DNA of 64,000 nucleotides from Chryseobacterium aquifrigidense (GTDB taxonomy: Bacteria; Bacteroidota; Bacteroidia; Flavobacteriales; Weeksellaceae), in the NCBI RefSeq assembly GCF_006716485.1, contig NZ_VFPD01000001.1, positions 711,806 through 775,805 of the forward strand, in the 5' to 3' direction. The notes under the pieces are model-generated. The model was not told where the DNA came from. It was given only the letters and a program-made list of their open reading frames with translations, and searched no databases. How positions within the stretch are numbered: position 1 is the stretch's first letter; each line of letters opens with the position of its first letter. The translations under genes and the position numbers were made by a program. Positions 54,484 through 63,256 of the stretch are shown here, one piece after another.

Positions 54484-54551
54484 TGGAATTGGTTTTAAGT
54501 ATTTATAGATGAACTGGTTAAGGTGGTTGACGACTTGACTTTATGGTAATT

Positions 54552-54587
54552 TAATTCGAATTTTAATAATCCAAAATTTTCGAATTA
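54552..54587 (+). promoter_or_regulatory. Inverted repeat reaching the int start codon
   Basis: TAATTCGAA (54552-54560) and TTCGAATTA (54579-54587). The final A of the right arm is the A of the integrase ATG, so an mRNA hairpin would bury the ribosome site. Confidence 0.5.
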
Positions 54588-55840
54588 TGTTAGAAAAAAG
54601 TTTAGGCGTTTCTTTTTTTTTAAAGACGCCTTGGAAAAAAGGCGATAGTTTCCGATTTGTATATCTAAGAGTTACAGTTGATGGAATACCAAAAGAAATC
54701 TCGACAAAAAGAAAGTGGGATAACCATCGATGGAATCAGAATGTTGAGAGAGCAATAGGTAATAAGGAAGATGCAAGATCTTTAAATCAATATTTAGATT
54801 CTATAATTTTAAGGATCAGTAATTTTAGAACTGAATTAATAACTAATGGAAAATCCATTACTACAAAGGCTATTATTGATTTTATTCAAGGAAATACAAT
54901 AGCTAAAACAACTGTACTGCAAGAGTTTCAAAAACATAATGACGAAATGTTAGCTTTAGTTGAAGTTGGTGACTATGCTAAAGGAACACATGATCGTTAT
55001 GTAACGGCAAGATCTCATGTGAAGGATTTTATTTTTGATCATTATAAATGTGAAGATATTGAATTCCGAGAATTAAACTATAGTTTTATCATCAATTATG
55101 AATTTTACCTTAAAACAATAAGAAAGTGTTCTAATAATACAACACTGAAATATATTGCAAATTTTAAAAAAATAGTTTTTCGTGCTATAGCCAAAGAAAT
55201 TATAACAAAAGATCCTTTCAAGTTGTTTAAATCTCAAAAAACAAAACTTGATAAAAAACCTTTAACTAGTAAAGAGTTAAGTACAATTGAGAATAAAGTT
55301 TTTTCAACAGACAGATTAAATACTATTAGAGATATTTTCGTATTTCAATGCTATACCGGTCTTGCATATATAGATGTAAAACAACTTAGGAAAACTGATA
55401 TTAAAGATGGAATTGATGGATCGATGTGGATTATTTCTAAACGTCAAAAAACTAAATCTCGAACAGATATCCCGTTACTTGAAAAAGCAGTTTCACTTAT
55501 TAATATGTACAGTAGACATCCTTTGTGTGTAGAAACAAATCTGGTCCTTCCTGTTAAATCAAATCAAAAAATGAACGAATACCTAAAAGAAATTGCTGCG
55601 ATTTGCGAAATTGAGGGAGATTTAAATACCCATAGAGCACGCAGAACATTTGGTAGCACTGTGACCTTGAAAAATGGTGTTCCAATTCATGTTGTAAAGG
55701 AAATGATGGGACATCATTCAGTTACGCAAACTGAAGATTATGCGATTACAACCCAAGAAATGATTAACAGAGAAATGCAAATTTTAAAAGAAAAATTTAA
55801 GACTGAGAAAAATATAAAGGATTATAAAGATAATGAATAG
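54587..55840 (+). CDS. int: Tyrosine-type site-specific integrase of an ICE
   Basis: 417 residues: N-terminal arm-binding domain (about 1-85), SAM-like core-binding domain (about 105-200, LVEVGDYAKGTHDRYVTARSH in part), catalytic domain (about 215-400). Catalytic features: FQCYTGLAYIDVKQL (the position of the first Arg holds Ala, as is also non-canonical in some Bacteroidota integrases), NTHRARRTFGS (His-x-x-Arg) and MGHHSVTQTEDYA with the nucleophile Tyr. It integrates the element at tRNA-Ser, 271 bases upstream. Codon use is more AT-rich than in the preceding genes. Confidence 0.93.
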   Translation: MLEKSLGVSFFLKTPWKKGDSFRFVYLRVTVDGIPKEISTKRKWDNHRWNQNVERAIGNKEDARSLNQYLDSIILRISNFRTELITNGKSITTKAIIDFIQGNTIAKTTVLQEFQKHNDEMLALVEVGDYAKGTHDRYVTARSHVKDFIFDHYKCEDIEFRELNYSFIINYEFYLKTIRKCSNNTTLKYIANFKKIVFRAIAKEIITKDPFKLFKSQKTKLDKKPLTSKELSTIENKVFSTDRLNTIRDIFVFQCYTGLAYIDVKQLRKTDIKDGIDGSMWIISKRQKTKSRTDIPLLEKAVSLINMYSRHPLCVETNLVLPVKSNQKMNEYLKEIAAICEIEGDLNTHRARRTFGSTVTLKNGVPIHVVKEMMGHHSVTQTEDYAITTQEMINREMQILKEKFKTEKNIKDYKDNE

Positions 55841-55919
55841 GAGATAATGTCTAAACGAAAGAGAGCTTAATAGTTAAAGCTCTCTTTTTATTTGCTGAAT
55901 TAGTCAACATCGAACTTAG

Positions 55920-56204
55920 TCAAGATTGCATCCGTATATAACTTCTGATTTTTGGATGATAGGAAGGATAATAAATGATATAGCCAATTGCCTGTAATTC
56001 TTTAAAATATTTATGATATGTGGGTAGAGTTAAAATGTGTGATTTCTTCATAAGTATACTTCTGCTGACTCTAATGGTTTTTGTCTCGTTTTGATCTATA
56101 CCTAATTGCATAATTGCCATAAGAAGAACAAGATGCCATACATTTAGTCTTCTATCCTCCGAAATTCTTTTCAAAAATGTTTTCCAATACTTATCCATTA
56201 TCAT
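55920..56204 (-). CDS. Small winged-helix-like protein of the mobile element
   Basis: 94 residues, basic, with a helix-turn-helix-like segment (RVSRSILMKKSHILTLPTYHKYFKELQAIGYIIY, cited as SHILTLPTYHKYFKELQAIG). Its start overlaps the stop of the excisionase-like gene by 4 bases, so the two are one unit on the minus strand, opposite to int. Likely a regulator of excision or conjugation; I do not recognise a named family. Confidence 0.65.
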   Translation of the reverse strand: MIMDKYWKTFLKRISEDRRLNVWHLVLLMAIMQLGIDQNETKTIRVSRSILMKKSHILTLPTYHKYFKELQAIGYIIYYPSYHPKIRSYIRMQS

Positions 56205-56470
56205 TCTGTTTTAAATAATAGTTCTAAATCTTTTTTGTTGTAGTAATAAGAGCCCAGTATTTTTTTATACCTGATTTTTCCTCCAATACGAAGATTTTGT
56301 AAGGTTGCAGGTGAGATTGCAAGTAATTTCCGAATTGCCTTACTTCTAAGCCAATCCCATTCATTTTCATTTTTATCTAAAGTCTTGCTGTTTTCTACAA
56401 ATATTTTATGTAATTCATGAAACAGTTCCTTCTTAAATTCACATAAATCATCTTTTGTTAAATATTCCAT
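56201..56470 (-). CDS. Excisionase-like helix-turn-helix protein
   Basis: 89 residues. The C-terminal half WLRSKAIRKLLAISPATLQN and GGKIRYKKILGSYYYNKKDL is an HTH_17/MerR-like excisionase domain. Proteins of this type sit next to integrases in Bacteroides ICEs and act as recombination directionality factors or regulators. It is cotranscribed with the winged-helix gene. Confidence 0.8.
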   Translation of the reverse strand: MEYLTKDDLCEFKKELFHELHKIFVENSKTLDKNENEWDWLRSKAIRKLLAISPATLQNLRIGGKIRYKKILGSYYYNKKDLELLFKTE

Positions 56471-56862
56471 GTTGTTGATATTATTTAATAAAATTATTTC
56501 TAAAAGTTCGTAAGTACCGGATATTTTACTTTTAAGAGGTACTTTGGCTGCTACTGTCTGATTGTTTAGTTGAAATATTTACATTTTTCATAATCAACCG
56601 GTAAAAAGGCAGCTAAGGTATTGTTGACAGCCATTTCCTGTTGCCAGCAAAAGACTACGGCATAAACGGTTTCCTCCCTAAAGGTACCCTCCAATTATTC
56701 CGTTTCCTTTTGCTCTTATTCATTGCCAACACTTCATATCTGCTTTCTTTTTTCCGGTTTTTCTTTTGAAAAATATTTAGCGAAGCCCACGAGGGCTTTG
56801 AGAGAAAGAACTGAGAAGAGATTGAAAACTTATCAAAATGTGCAATTTTAAAAAGAACAATT
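56471..56862. other. Non-coding ICE region between xis-like and ssb genes
   Basis: About 390 bases. It contains a CCGGTA-bearing AT-rich part, a pyrimidine-rich run (56690-56770), a hairpin AAGCCC (56783-56788)/GGGCTT (56793-56798) just before ssb, and on the minus strand a 22-codon ORF at 56655-56723 (MNKSKRKRNNWRVPLGRKPF followed by MP). No confident gene. Confidence 0.4.
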
Positions 56863-57249
56863 ATGAACATTATCGGAAGACTGACAAGAGATGCGGAAGT
56901 CCGTACTCTGTCAAACAAAAAACAAGTAGTTAATTTCTCTATTGCTACCAATGACAATTATCGCAACAAACAAGGCGAGCGTATCGAACAGACAACTTTT
57001 TTTGACTGCTCTTACTGGATTACTTCTAAAGTGGCTGAACTTTTAACTAAAGGCACATTAGTCGAATTGATGGGGAGAGTTTATACAAGAGCATGGATTG
57101 GAAAAGACGGCGAAGCACATGCGGGGCTCAATTTTCATACATCAAAGATTAAGATACACAGTATTAGCAAAACTAAACCTGAAAAAGAGACAACAAGCAA
57201 AGAACCAAAATCCAATCAAAATGATAAGGATGATGACTTACCATTCTAA
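56863..57249 (+). CDS. ssb: Single-stranded DNA-binding protein
   Basis: 128 residues: OB-fold MNIIGRLTRDAEVRTL, VVNFSIATNDNYRNKQGER, TTFFDCSYW, GTLVELMGRVYTRAWIGKDG, and an acidic tail ending DDDLPF that recruits partner proteins. The element carries its own SSB to protect transferred single-stranded DNA. It begins the rightward block ssb / DUF932 / radC. Confidence 0.95.
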   Translation: MNIIGRLTRDAEVRTLSNKKQVVNFSIATNDNYRNKQGERIEQTTFFDCSYWITSKVAELLTKGTLVELMGRVYTRAWIGKDGEAHAGLNFHTSKIKIHSISKTKPEKETTSKEPKSNQNDKDDDLPF

Positions 57250-57289
57250 AATTATTAAACACATTTTTTAACATTTAAATATTAACATC

Positions 57290-58363
57290 ATGGCACATAA
57301 TTTAAATTTCAACAACAGAACAGGAAAATATTCATTTTTCAGCGTAAAGGAAAAAACATGGCATAACCTGGGACAGATTGTACAAGAACATCCAACAAGT
57401 GAGGAGGCAATAAAATTTGCTGGCCTTGATTATGACGTAGAAAAATCTCCGCTTTTTACCAAAGGTTCAGGAATTATTGAAAATGAAAACGGGATAGAAA
57501 TATCAAATACAGAGTTAGAAGTTCCCAACTACTATGCAAATATCCGAACGGATAATAATACAGTTTTGGGCGTGGTGGGTAAAGACTATCAAATTGTCCA
57601 AAATCGTGAAGCTTTTACATTTTTTGATGCTATCGTAGGCGGTGAAGATGGTATTTTATACGAGACTGCCGGAGCATTGGGAAACGGTGAACGCATATTT
57701 ATAACGGCAAAATTACCTGATTATATAAGAGTGGGAAATGGAGACGATGTTACAGAAAAATATATTTTTCTTACTACTTCACACGATGGAAGCGGAAGCA
57801 TAACAGCCGCATTTACTCCTGTGCGAATTGTTTGCCAAAACACCTTAAATGCTTCTCTTAAAAATATGAGTAATGTAGTACGTATAAGACATACTGCAGG
57901 AGCAAAGCAGAGATTAGAAGACGCTCATAAAGTCATGGGATTAGCCAACAAACTAAGTAGCGAATTGCAAAATACATTTAATCATTGGTCAAAAATTACG
58001 GTCGGTGACGAGCAGATCAAAAAATTAATTCAGTTGGCGCTATGTCCCAATAAAGAAGCCTTAAATCATTTACAACAAGGAAATTTTGATGAAATATCAA
58101 CCGTTTTTAAAAATACAGTTGATGACGCATTTGCATATGCAATGGTTAGCGAAAGCCAGCAAATGGAGACTACAAAAGGAACTTTATTCGGAGCTTATAA
58201 TGCAGTAACAGGGTATTTTCAAAATGTCCGAACTTACAAAAATGATGAAGCAAAATTGCAATCCATCGTTTTAGGTGGAACCGCGCAATCAAAATCCCAG
58301 AAAGCTTTTGAACTATGTGAAACTTTTGCCCGCTTGGGTTCTGATTCACTAATAATGAATTAA
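57290..58363 (+). CDS. DUF932 (phage/plasmid-like TIGR03299) protein
   Basis: 357 residues. The entry ending WHNLGQIVQEHPTSEEAIKF, then YQIVQNREAFTFFDAIVGGE, the long conserved helix SELQNTFNHWSK and the central FTPVRIVCQNTLNASLK are typical of DUF932. Such proteins are common on plasmids, phages and ICEs with SSB and RadC homologues; the biochemical role is unproven, possibly recombination. It follows ssb by 40 bases. Confidence 0.88.
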   Translation: MAHNLNFNNRTGKYSFFSVKEKTWHNLGQIVQEHPTSEEAIKFAGLDYDVEKSPLFTKGSGIIENENGIEISNTELEVPNYYANIRTDNNTVLGVVGKDYQIVQNREAFTFFDAIVGGEDGILYETAGALGNGERIFITAKLPDYIRVGNGDDVTEKYIFLTTSHDGSGSITAAFTPVRIVCQNTLNASLKNMSNVVRIRHTAGAKQRLEDAHKVMGLANKLSSELQNTFNHWSKITVGDEQIKKLIQLALCPNKEALNHLQQGNFDEISTVFKNTVDDAFAYAMVSESQQMETTKGTLFGAYNAVTGYFQNVRTYKNDEAKLQSIVLGGTAQSKSQKAFELCETFARLGSDSLIMN

Positions 58364-58429
58364 CTGAGTACATTTTAATCTATTCTAAGCACGGGAAATC
58401 AAAGTCTCAGCCGTGCATGAGCAAAAATC

Positions 58430-58873
58430 ATGAATTATAATATTGTCAATGAAATAAAGTTAACATATACCAGGAAAGGAAATTGCGAAAAAACGATTCT
58501 AACCTCACGTGACGCAGTGCAGGTATTTCGCCAACATTTTGATGTTGAAGAAATTGATTACAGGGAATCTTTTTATGCGCTCTATCTGAATCAGGCAAAT
58601 CAGGTTTTGGGGATCAAAAAAATTTCTGAATCAGGCATTTCTTCAACGATTGTAGATGTTCGGATCATAATGCAGGCAGCATTACTTTCTAATGCTACCA
58701 GTATCATCTTAGCTCATAATCATCCGTCAGGAAATTTGAAACCTTCGGCAGAAGATTTAAAAGTAACACAGAATATTAAAAATGCATCAGAATTTCTGAA
58801 CATTAAATTATTAGATCATTGTATATTAACATCAACGCAATACATATCATTTGCAGATGATGGACATTTATAA
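58430..58873 (+). CDS. radC: RadC-like JAB-domain protein
   Basis: 147 residues, shorter than chromosomal RadC (about 220), lacking the N-terminal HhH part. The JAMM/MPN metal motif is intact: HNHPSGNLKPSAED (H-x-H-P-x-G-x8-D, about residues 96-110). Mobile elements of Bacteroidota often carry this short form, probably a metal-dependent nuclease or anti-restriction/repair helper. Ends with a terminator. Confidence 0.9.
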   Translation: MNYNIVNEIKLTYTRKGNCEKTILTSRDAVQVFRQHFDVEEIDYRESFYALYLNQANQVLGIKKISESGISSTIVDVRIIMQAALLSNATSIILAHNHPSGNLKPSAEDLKVTQNIKNASEFLNIKLLDHCILTSTQYISFADDGHL

Positions 58874-58885
58874 AAAACAGGTTAG

Positions 58886-58914
58886 AAAACGGCAACTTAA
58901 ATTGCCGTTTTTTA
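58886..58914 (+). terminator. Intrinsic terminator after radC
   Basis: AAAACGGCAA (58886-58895), loop CTTAAA, TTGCCGTTTT (58902-58911), then more T. Confidence 0.88.
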
Positions 58915-58922
58915 ATTTTTCG

Positions 58923-58978
58923 GCGAAAAGACAATTTCTTCCGCTGGTCGAAAACGTCTTTTCGCTATATTATATAGA
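58923..58978. other. Perfect inverted repeat in the ICE (possible cis-acting site)
   Basis: GCGAAAAGAC (58923-58932) and GTCTTTTCGC (58956-58965), 23-base loop, followed by CTATATTATATAG (58966-58978). It stands between radC and the tra operon, not in a terminator position. Confidence 0.4.
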
Positions 58979-59072
58979 GGCAACAACTTTGATCAAATTC
59001 AGTATTCAATCAAAAATGTTGCTGCTTTTTGATCGCTGATATCACACCACCAATTATTTGAAAATATAGAAA

Positions 59073-59096
59073 AGGCTATTTCTGATGAAATAGCCT
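59073..59096 (-). terminator. Terminator of the tra operon
   Basis: AGGCTATTTC (59073-59082), TGAT, GAAATAGCCT (59087-59096). On the minus strand it is followed by U-rich sequence; it lies 28 bases after the traQ stop. Confidence 0.8.
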
Positions 59097-59124
59097 AATT
59101 AAATTTATTTTTAATTCCTACCTG

Positions 59125-59583
59125 TTAAAGTGTCCCTGCATTTTGCGGGTTAAACTGAAAACTGTGTTTTTGTTCGTTTCCCATATTATCAGAAATCCAA
59201 ATGTCAAAACTTTGAGAAACTGTTGATTCAGAAGTGTAATATAGTCTGAATTCTTTTTCTTGCAGTGGATATGTATCATTGGGTATCAACGCGGGATTAT
59301 CAAAGATTCTTAAACTCCCTTTTCCGTCAGACTGAAAGTATCTGATTGAATAATGAGTTCCGGTATAGTTTCCACTAGTAGCGATAGTACATCTGATTTC
59401 TACCGTTTCTCCGATCGCAATACCTTTTTGAACCGGCATTACAGCAATTTCAAAAGGAAAGTTCCGGGTAATTTCCAGTTCATGGTCTGCGCATGATGAC
59501 AAAGAACATTCGATTAAAAATAGCACTGCAAATGTATAAAGAATGCCTGAAGCACATCTTGTGATATTAATTAATTTTTTCAT
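59125..59583 (-). CDS. traQ: Conjugal transfer protein TraQ (DUF3872)
   Basis: 152 residues with a lipobox-like signal (LSSC, about Cys31). The mature part with ITRNFPFEIAVMPVQKGIAI, GNYTGTHYSIRYFQSDGKG and the C-terminal IWISDNMGNEQKH matches DUF3872/TraQ of CTnDOT-type elements. Envelope-located component of the mating apparatus. It comes directly after TraO; the TraP primase that normally separates them is missing. Confidence 0.88.
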   Translation of the reverse strand: MKKLINITRCASGILYTFAVLFLIECSLSSCADHELEITRNFPFEIAVMPVQKGIAIGETVEIRCTIATSGNYTGTHYSIRYFQSDGKGSLRIFDNPALIPNDTYPLQEKEFRLYYTSESTVSQSFDIWISDNMGNEQKHSFQFNPQNAGTL

Positions 59584-59592
59584 AACAATTTT

Positions 59593-60147
59593 TTAAAGAT
59601 TAATACGGATTCCAATTCCTAAAGAACTCACCAGTTGATTTTGTGAAGTTTTGAATAATAGCCTGGCTTTGGATGAAGCAATAATGGCAATACGGTCTGA
59701 TAGATAGGTCTCCAAACTAAGTTTGGCTCCCGTACCATAAATGAAAGAAGATTCGCTCAACAGTTTTGCACCATCATACAACATCTCTTCCCCTTGATTA
59801 ATATGCTCATAACCGCCCATTGCTGATAGTGTTGTATTGACCATGAAATTTTTCGTCCGGTTAGCGAGTATATTGAAACTGTAACCGGCTTCTGCAATAT
59901 AATTTTCAATAGGAATTTTTACCGATTTATAAGGGACTGAATTATTACTGTATTCCAAACTGTAAAGCATGTAATTTCCTTTTTTAGCGAAAACGGCTAT
60001 ACCAGTGTTAATAAAATAGTTTTCTGAATTCTTTTTAATAAGAAGCCCGGAATTAATTTCTATACTTTTTTGCTTAGGGAACATTCTTTGTCCGTACACA
60101 CTATCACTCAGATAAAAAAACATGATAACGATTAATATACTTTTCAT
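59593..60147 (-). CDS. traO: Conjugal transfer protein TraO
   Basis: 184 residues with a signal peptide (to about VYGQ, residue 19) and a small beta-barrel-like pattern (NSGLLIKKNSENYFINTGIA, YIAEAGYSFNILAN, LSAMGGYEHIN) ending in LGIGIRINL. This fits TraO of Bacteroides conjugative transposons, an outer-membrane part of the type IV secretion system. It starts one base from TraN, so translation is coupled. Confidence 0.85.
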   Translation of the reverse strand: MKSILIVIMFFYLSDSVYGQRMFPKQKSIEINSGLLIKKNSENYFINTGIAVFAKKGNYMLYSLEYSNNSVPYKSVKIPIENYIAEAGYSFNILANRTKNFMVNTTLSAMGGYEHINQGEEMLYDGAKLLSESSFIYGTGAKLSLETYLSDRIAIIASSKARLLFKTSQNQLVSSLGIGIRINL

Positions 60148-60148
60148 C

Positions 60149-61048
60149 TTATTTTAATTTTAAATGTAGATCTTCAACTATTTTTGCATGAACCAGATCA
60201 GAATTCTCAATCTGAATCTTTTGATGACGTCCGCCATCTTTTTCCATTAATTCAATTTCCAAAACCTGATCTTCCAAAAGGGTAAACTGATCCAGGAGGA
60301 AAAGATATTCACCATTGGATTGAAAGTTGACTGGCGAAAGGATAGGATAGGTTCGAAGGGGTGACAGTATTTTGTCTTGGACGACTGTACGTTTAAGATT
60401 CTTTTTATCTGCGATCTTAAAATTGACAAAATCAATATGAAAGGAGAGATTGCTTTTATTTTTTATCTGAATAATAAAATAAAACTTTCCCTCATAAACA
60501 TATAGAGATTTGAGAAAAAACTGGATTCCAAAACTTTTTGAACCAATATGCCTGATCGTTCTTTTAGGAATTTCATACAGTGTTTTTATCATCAGCTCAG
60601 TGAGCGATGATGATTCACCGTCAAGTTCTTCAAACAGGACATCCGTACTGTATTGCTGTTCTTTTGTTCTTTCAAGTTTTGAGAGATCATAGCTAAGCGT
60701 GTCCGGATATGTACTGTAAAAAACATCAAAACTGTAAAACCTGCCATCTTCTGTAACCACAGAAAAATTAGTTTCTTCTTCAAAATCTCTTACTGAGGAT
60801 TTTACTCTAAGAACATTAGCTATATCTCCAGCTTTGTTGGCGATGAGGTTTTCACTGCCTAAGTCTACATACCGAATAGGTGAAGGGAATAGAATGTGGC
60901 TCGTTTTGTTGTACGTGACTTCCATTTTAAACGGTTCCAGCCTGGCTTCTTGTAATGGAATGGATCCCTGAATTTCCTGAGATTTTATTCTGCTGATCGT
61001 CAGTAGGATAAAAAGCAGTATAAAAAATATTTTGGATTGTAATTTCAT
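60149..61048 (-). CDS. traN: Conjugal transfer protein TraN (DUF4138, VirB9-like)
   Basis: 299 residues with a signal peptide. Contains YNKTSHILFPSPIRYVDLGS and ENLIANKAGDIANVLRVKSS, the conserved entry of the DUF4138/TraN family, then beta strands with FFLKSLYVYEGKFYFIIQI. TraN forms the outer ring of the mating channel with TraM. Located 27 bases after TraM in the same operon. Confidence 0.92.
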   Translation of the reverse strand: MKLQSKIFFILLFILLTISRIKSQEIQGSIPLQEARLEPFKMEVTYNKTSHILFPSPIRYVDLGSENLIANKAGDIANVLRVKSSVRDFEEETNFSVVTEDGRFYSFDVFYSTYPDTLSYDLSKLERTKEQQYSTDVLFEELDGESSSLTELMIKTLYEIPKRTIRHIGSKSFGIQFFLKSLYVYEGKFYFIIQIKNKSNLSFHIDFVNFKIADKKNLKRTVVQDKILSPLRTYPILSPVNFQSNGEYLFLLDQFTLLEDQVLEIELMEKDGGRHQKIQIENSDLVHAKIVEDLHLKLK

Positions 61049-61075
61049 TGCTTTGTAATTGTATTTTATTAAAAT

Positions 61076-62383
61076 TTATTTCTTGGAGACCAGTAGTACC
61101 TGATGACCTGCTTTTACAGTGACTTTCGGTGTTCTGATCTTTTTCTGGAAGTATCCCGATATACCCTGAATCAGCCCTCTGCTAAGATCTGAGGCTGCCT
61201 GTTGTCCGGCAGACTGAGTCATCATAATATTGGTTCCCGAATTCTGACTCATGTTCGCTGCAATATCTTTTACTGCATTTTGTTCAGGTGAATAGGGGAT
61301 GTACAGCCCAATCTGCCCGTCATTATCATAGATATCGACGTCAACAGGACTGATGCTTCCTTGATGTTCAATGCTGGATATCTTTAAAAGCAATCTTCCG
61401 CCTTCAAATTTTCCGTGCGCTCTTACAATCGTTCCTGTAGGAAGTACTGATTTTCCAAGTTTCATCGATTCAGTGAGTCTAAGCGAAACAGTGGTTTCCG
61501 CAATCAACGTTTTTGTTTCATGAACTATGGCTCTGATACTGTTTTTATTTGCCGGAACCGTATTGCCCGGATCTGACTGCAAGCCATTAAATCTGTTGTG
61601 GTTCAATGTTGCAATAAAAACACTGTCTGACGGTTCTCGGTACAAACTCGAAACAACACTATGCCGAATAGATTTTACCCCAACCAGGTTATCCTTTTTA
61701 TCAGATTCTTTTTTGTTTGTACTGCCTTGTGTCAGAGTCTGTTCCGGAAGTTTAGGAGCAGGAAGATACTTGGCGGCCATCTGGTAAGATTTTTCCATCA
61801 GTTGTAGCTGATCTTCTACTGTCGTATTCTTAGGCTCTGTTCTATTTTGAATGGCCTCACTTTTTAACCTTGAAATTTCTTTTCTCAGATGATCAATTTC
61901 CGTATTATCCCTGCTGTAGAAATTTCCTAAAGTCTGTTGTGCATTCCTGTAACTCACCAGTGCGTTTTGATCAGCTTGCATTACCTTGGTAGTGCTAACG
62001 GGCACAGATGACTGATCGTTAACAGAGTTTGTTGGATGAATATCTGTCCAGTAGTCGGATAAAGAAGTCAAAGCATTTCTTTTTTCTTCATCTTTCTGCT
62101 CCAGCAACTGCTGTTCGTAAGCTTTCTGCTTATCTGACTGCAGTTTGTCGTCGGCTGCCTGTGGTACAGCTGTGTTAAATCCGACATTCTCTGTAATCCG
62201 ATTTTCCTCTTTCGGCTTAAAAATCATATAGAGGCATCCTACGCAGGCAATGACCATCAGAAAATAGATCATCGGTTTTTTGAACTTTTCCCATCCTTCA
62301 CGAGGTGCTGACTGTCGTTCTCCCATATCAACGGAAGAGTTTCCTTCCGTAATTCTGATATTATTTCTGTTTTCTGAATTCAT
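61076..62383 (-). CDS. traM: Conjugative transposon protein TraM (VirB10-like)
   Basis: 435 residues: cytoplasmic N-terminus, one membrane helix (about 35-53, MIYFLMVIACVGCLYMIF), long periplasmic coiled coil (about 80-200, rich in Q/K/E), and C-terminal beta domain (about 230-435) with ILPTGTI-like VLPTGTIVRAHGKFEGG and DVDIYDNDGQIGLYIP. VirB10-type core protein spanning the envelope. Its start overlaps the TraL stop by 4 bases. Confidence 0.92.
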   Translation of the reverse strand: MNSENRNNIRITEGNSSVDMGERQSAPREGWEKFKKPMIYFLMVIACVGCLYMIFKPKEENRITENVGFNTAVPQAADDKLQSDKQKAYEQQLLEQKDEEKRNALTSLSDYWTDIHPTNSVNDQSSVPVSTTKVMQADQNALVSYRNAQQTLGNFYSRDNTEIDHLRKEISRLKSEAIQNRTEPKNTTVEDQLQLMEKSYQMAAKYLPAPKLPEQTLTQGSTNKKESDKKDNLVGVKSIRHSVVSSLYREPSDSVFIATLNHNRFNGLQSDPGNTVPANKNSIRAIVHETKTLIAETTVSLRLTESMKLGKSVLPTGTIVRAHGKFEGGRLLLKISSIEHQGSISPVDVDIYDNDGQIGLYIPYSPEQNAVKDIAANMSQNSGTNIMMTQSAGQQAASDLSRGLIQGISGYFQKKIRTPKVTVKAGHQVLLVSKK

Positions 62384-62610
62384 GGTACGGCATTTTTAAC
62401 GGTAATATTTTTTGGAATGCCACTGATATGGCTTATTGACAAAGAATCGTTTTTCCCTGACCATATATAAAACAATGAGAACACTGTTATAAGAATATAA
62501 ACTGCTAACAGCAATTTTGTAAACGTTCTTTGCCGCTTACGGGTCAAAGCGTTCCAACGGTTTTCCAATCGGTGAACGTAACTGTCAATTTTTTTTCTGA
62601 ATTTTTCCAT
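62380..62610 (-). CDS. traL: Conjugal transfer protein TraL-like (DUF3989)
   Basis: 76 residues with a basic N-terminus (RKKIDSYVHRLENRWNALTRKRQR) and a single membrane helix (LLLAVYILITVFSLFYIW). This size and place between TraK and TraM correspond to the DUF3989/TraL protein of CTnDOT. Its role is membrane organisation of the transfer complex. Confidence 0.82.
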   Translation of the reverse strand: MEKFRKKIDSYVHRLENRWNALTRKRQRTFTKLLLAVYILITVFSLFYIWSGKNDSLSISHISGIPKNITVKNAVP

Positions 62611-62618
62611 GGCGATAT

Positions 62619-63242
62619 TTAGCGTGTAACAGTTTCTATATCTGTATTTTCAACGACGTTGAATTTTTCAATCGTAAATCCCTGAGGATTGCTGTCCGAA
62701 CGTACTGAGTTGACTAGGGAACAGTGAGTGACAAGACTTCTCTTAGTAAGGTTACTCGATCGGATGATATATTGCCTGGCAAATGTTCTGATCTCGTAAG
62801 GATAGCTGTTGAAATTACCCACAACACTGTCGATTTCAATTCTTTGCTGAATGTTTCCGCTGATAATCCTGTTGTAATAGCCTTTTTCCGATAGGTCTTT
62901 ATAGTAGTTGAAGGCTGATTGGTCGGCCAGATTGAAGGCTCTCTTAACATTACTTTCAATCGCATCCTTATCAGGAGCTATTGTAAAGAACAACTCATGA
63001 AACCTTCTGACATGTTCTCTGGCTTCTACAGGTCGGTTGATAGACATATCCTGTGACAATGCAACCATCAGGGATTTGCCATTATCCAGCACATAAATCT
63101 TCTGCCTTTGTTCCTCCGCAAAACTGTAGGATTTGTAAACCACAATTCCCACAACTCCGAAACACAAAAGGGAAAAAACGAATGTGAAAAGCCTGATCTG
63201 CTTAAAACTGTTTTCTATATTTCTTAAGATTTTAAATTCCAT
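62619..63242 (-). CDS. traK: Conjugative transposon protein TraK (VirB8-like)
   Basis: 207 residues with an N-terminal membrane helix (about 18-38, LFTFVFSLLCFGVVGIVVYK) and a VirB8-like periplasmic domain containing RPVEAREHVRRFHELFFTIAP and LSEKGYYNRIISGNIQQRIEI (in part). It ends with GFTIEKFNVVENTDIETVTR. Inner-membrane scaffold of the type IV secretion system. Confidence 0.93.
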   Translation of the reverse strand: MEFKILRNIENSFKQIRLFTFVFSLLCFGVVGIVVYKSYSFAEEQRQKIYVLDNGKSLMVALSQDMSINRPVEAREHVRRFHELFFTIAPDKDAIESNVKRAFNLADQSAFNYYKDLSEKGYYNRIISGNIQQRIEIDSVVGNFNSYPYEIRTFARQYIIRSSNLTKRSLVTHCSLVNSVRSDSNPQGFTIEKFNVVENTDIETVTR

Positions 63243-63256
63243 TGTTAATGATTTTA

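Noticed and set aside
56655..56957. 100-codon minus-strand frame over the ssb start
   Set aside because: Its first part is antisense to ssb; only the last 22 codons lie in free sequence, so the long version is not a gene.
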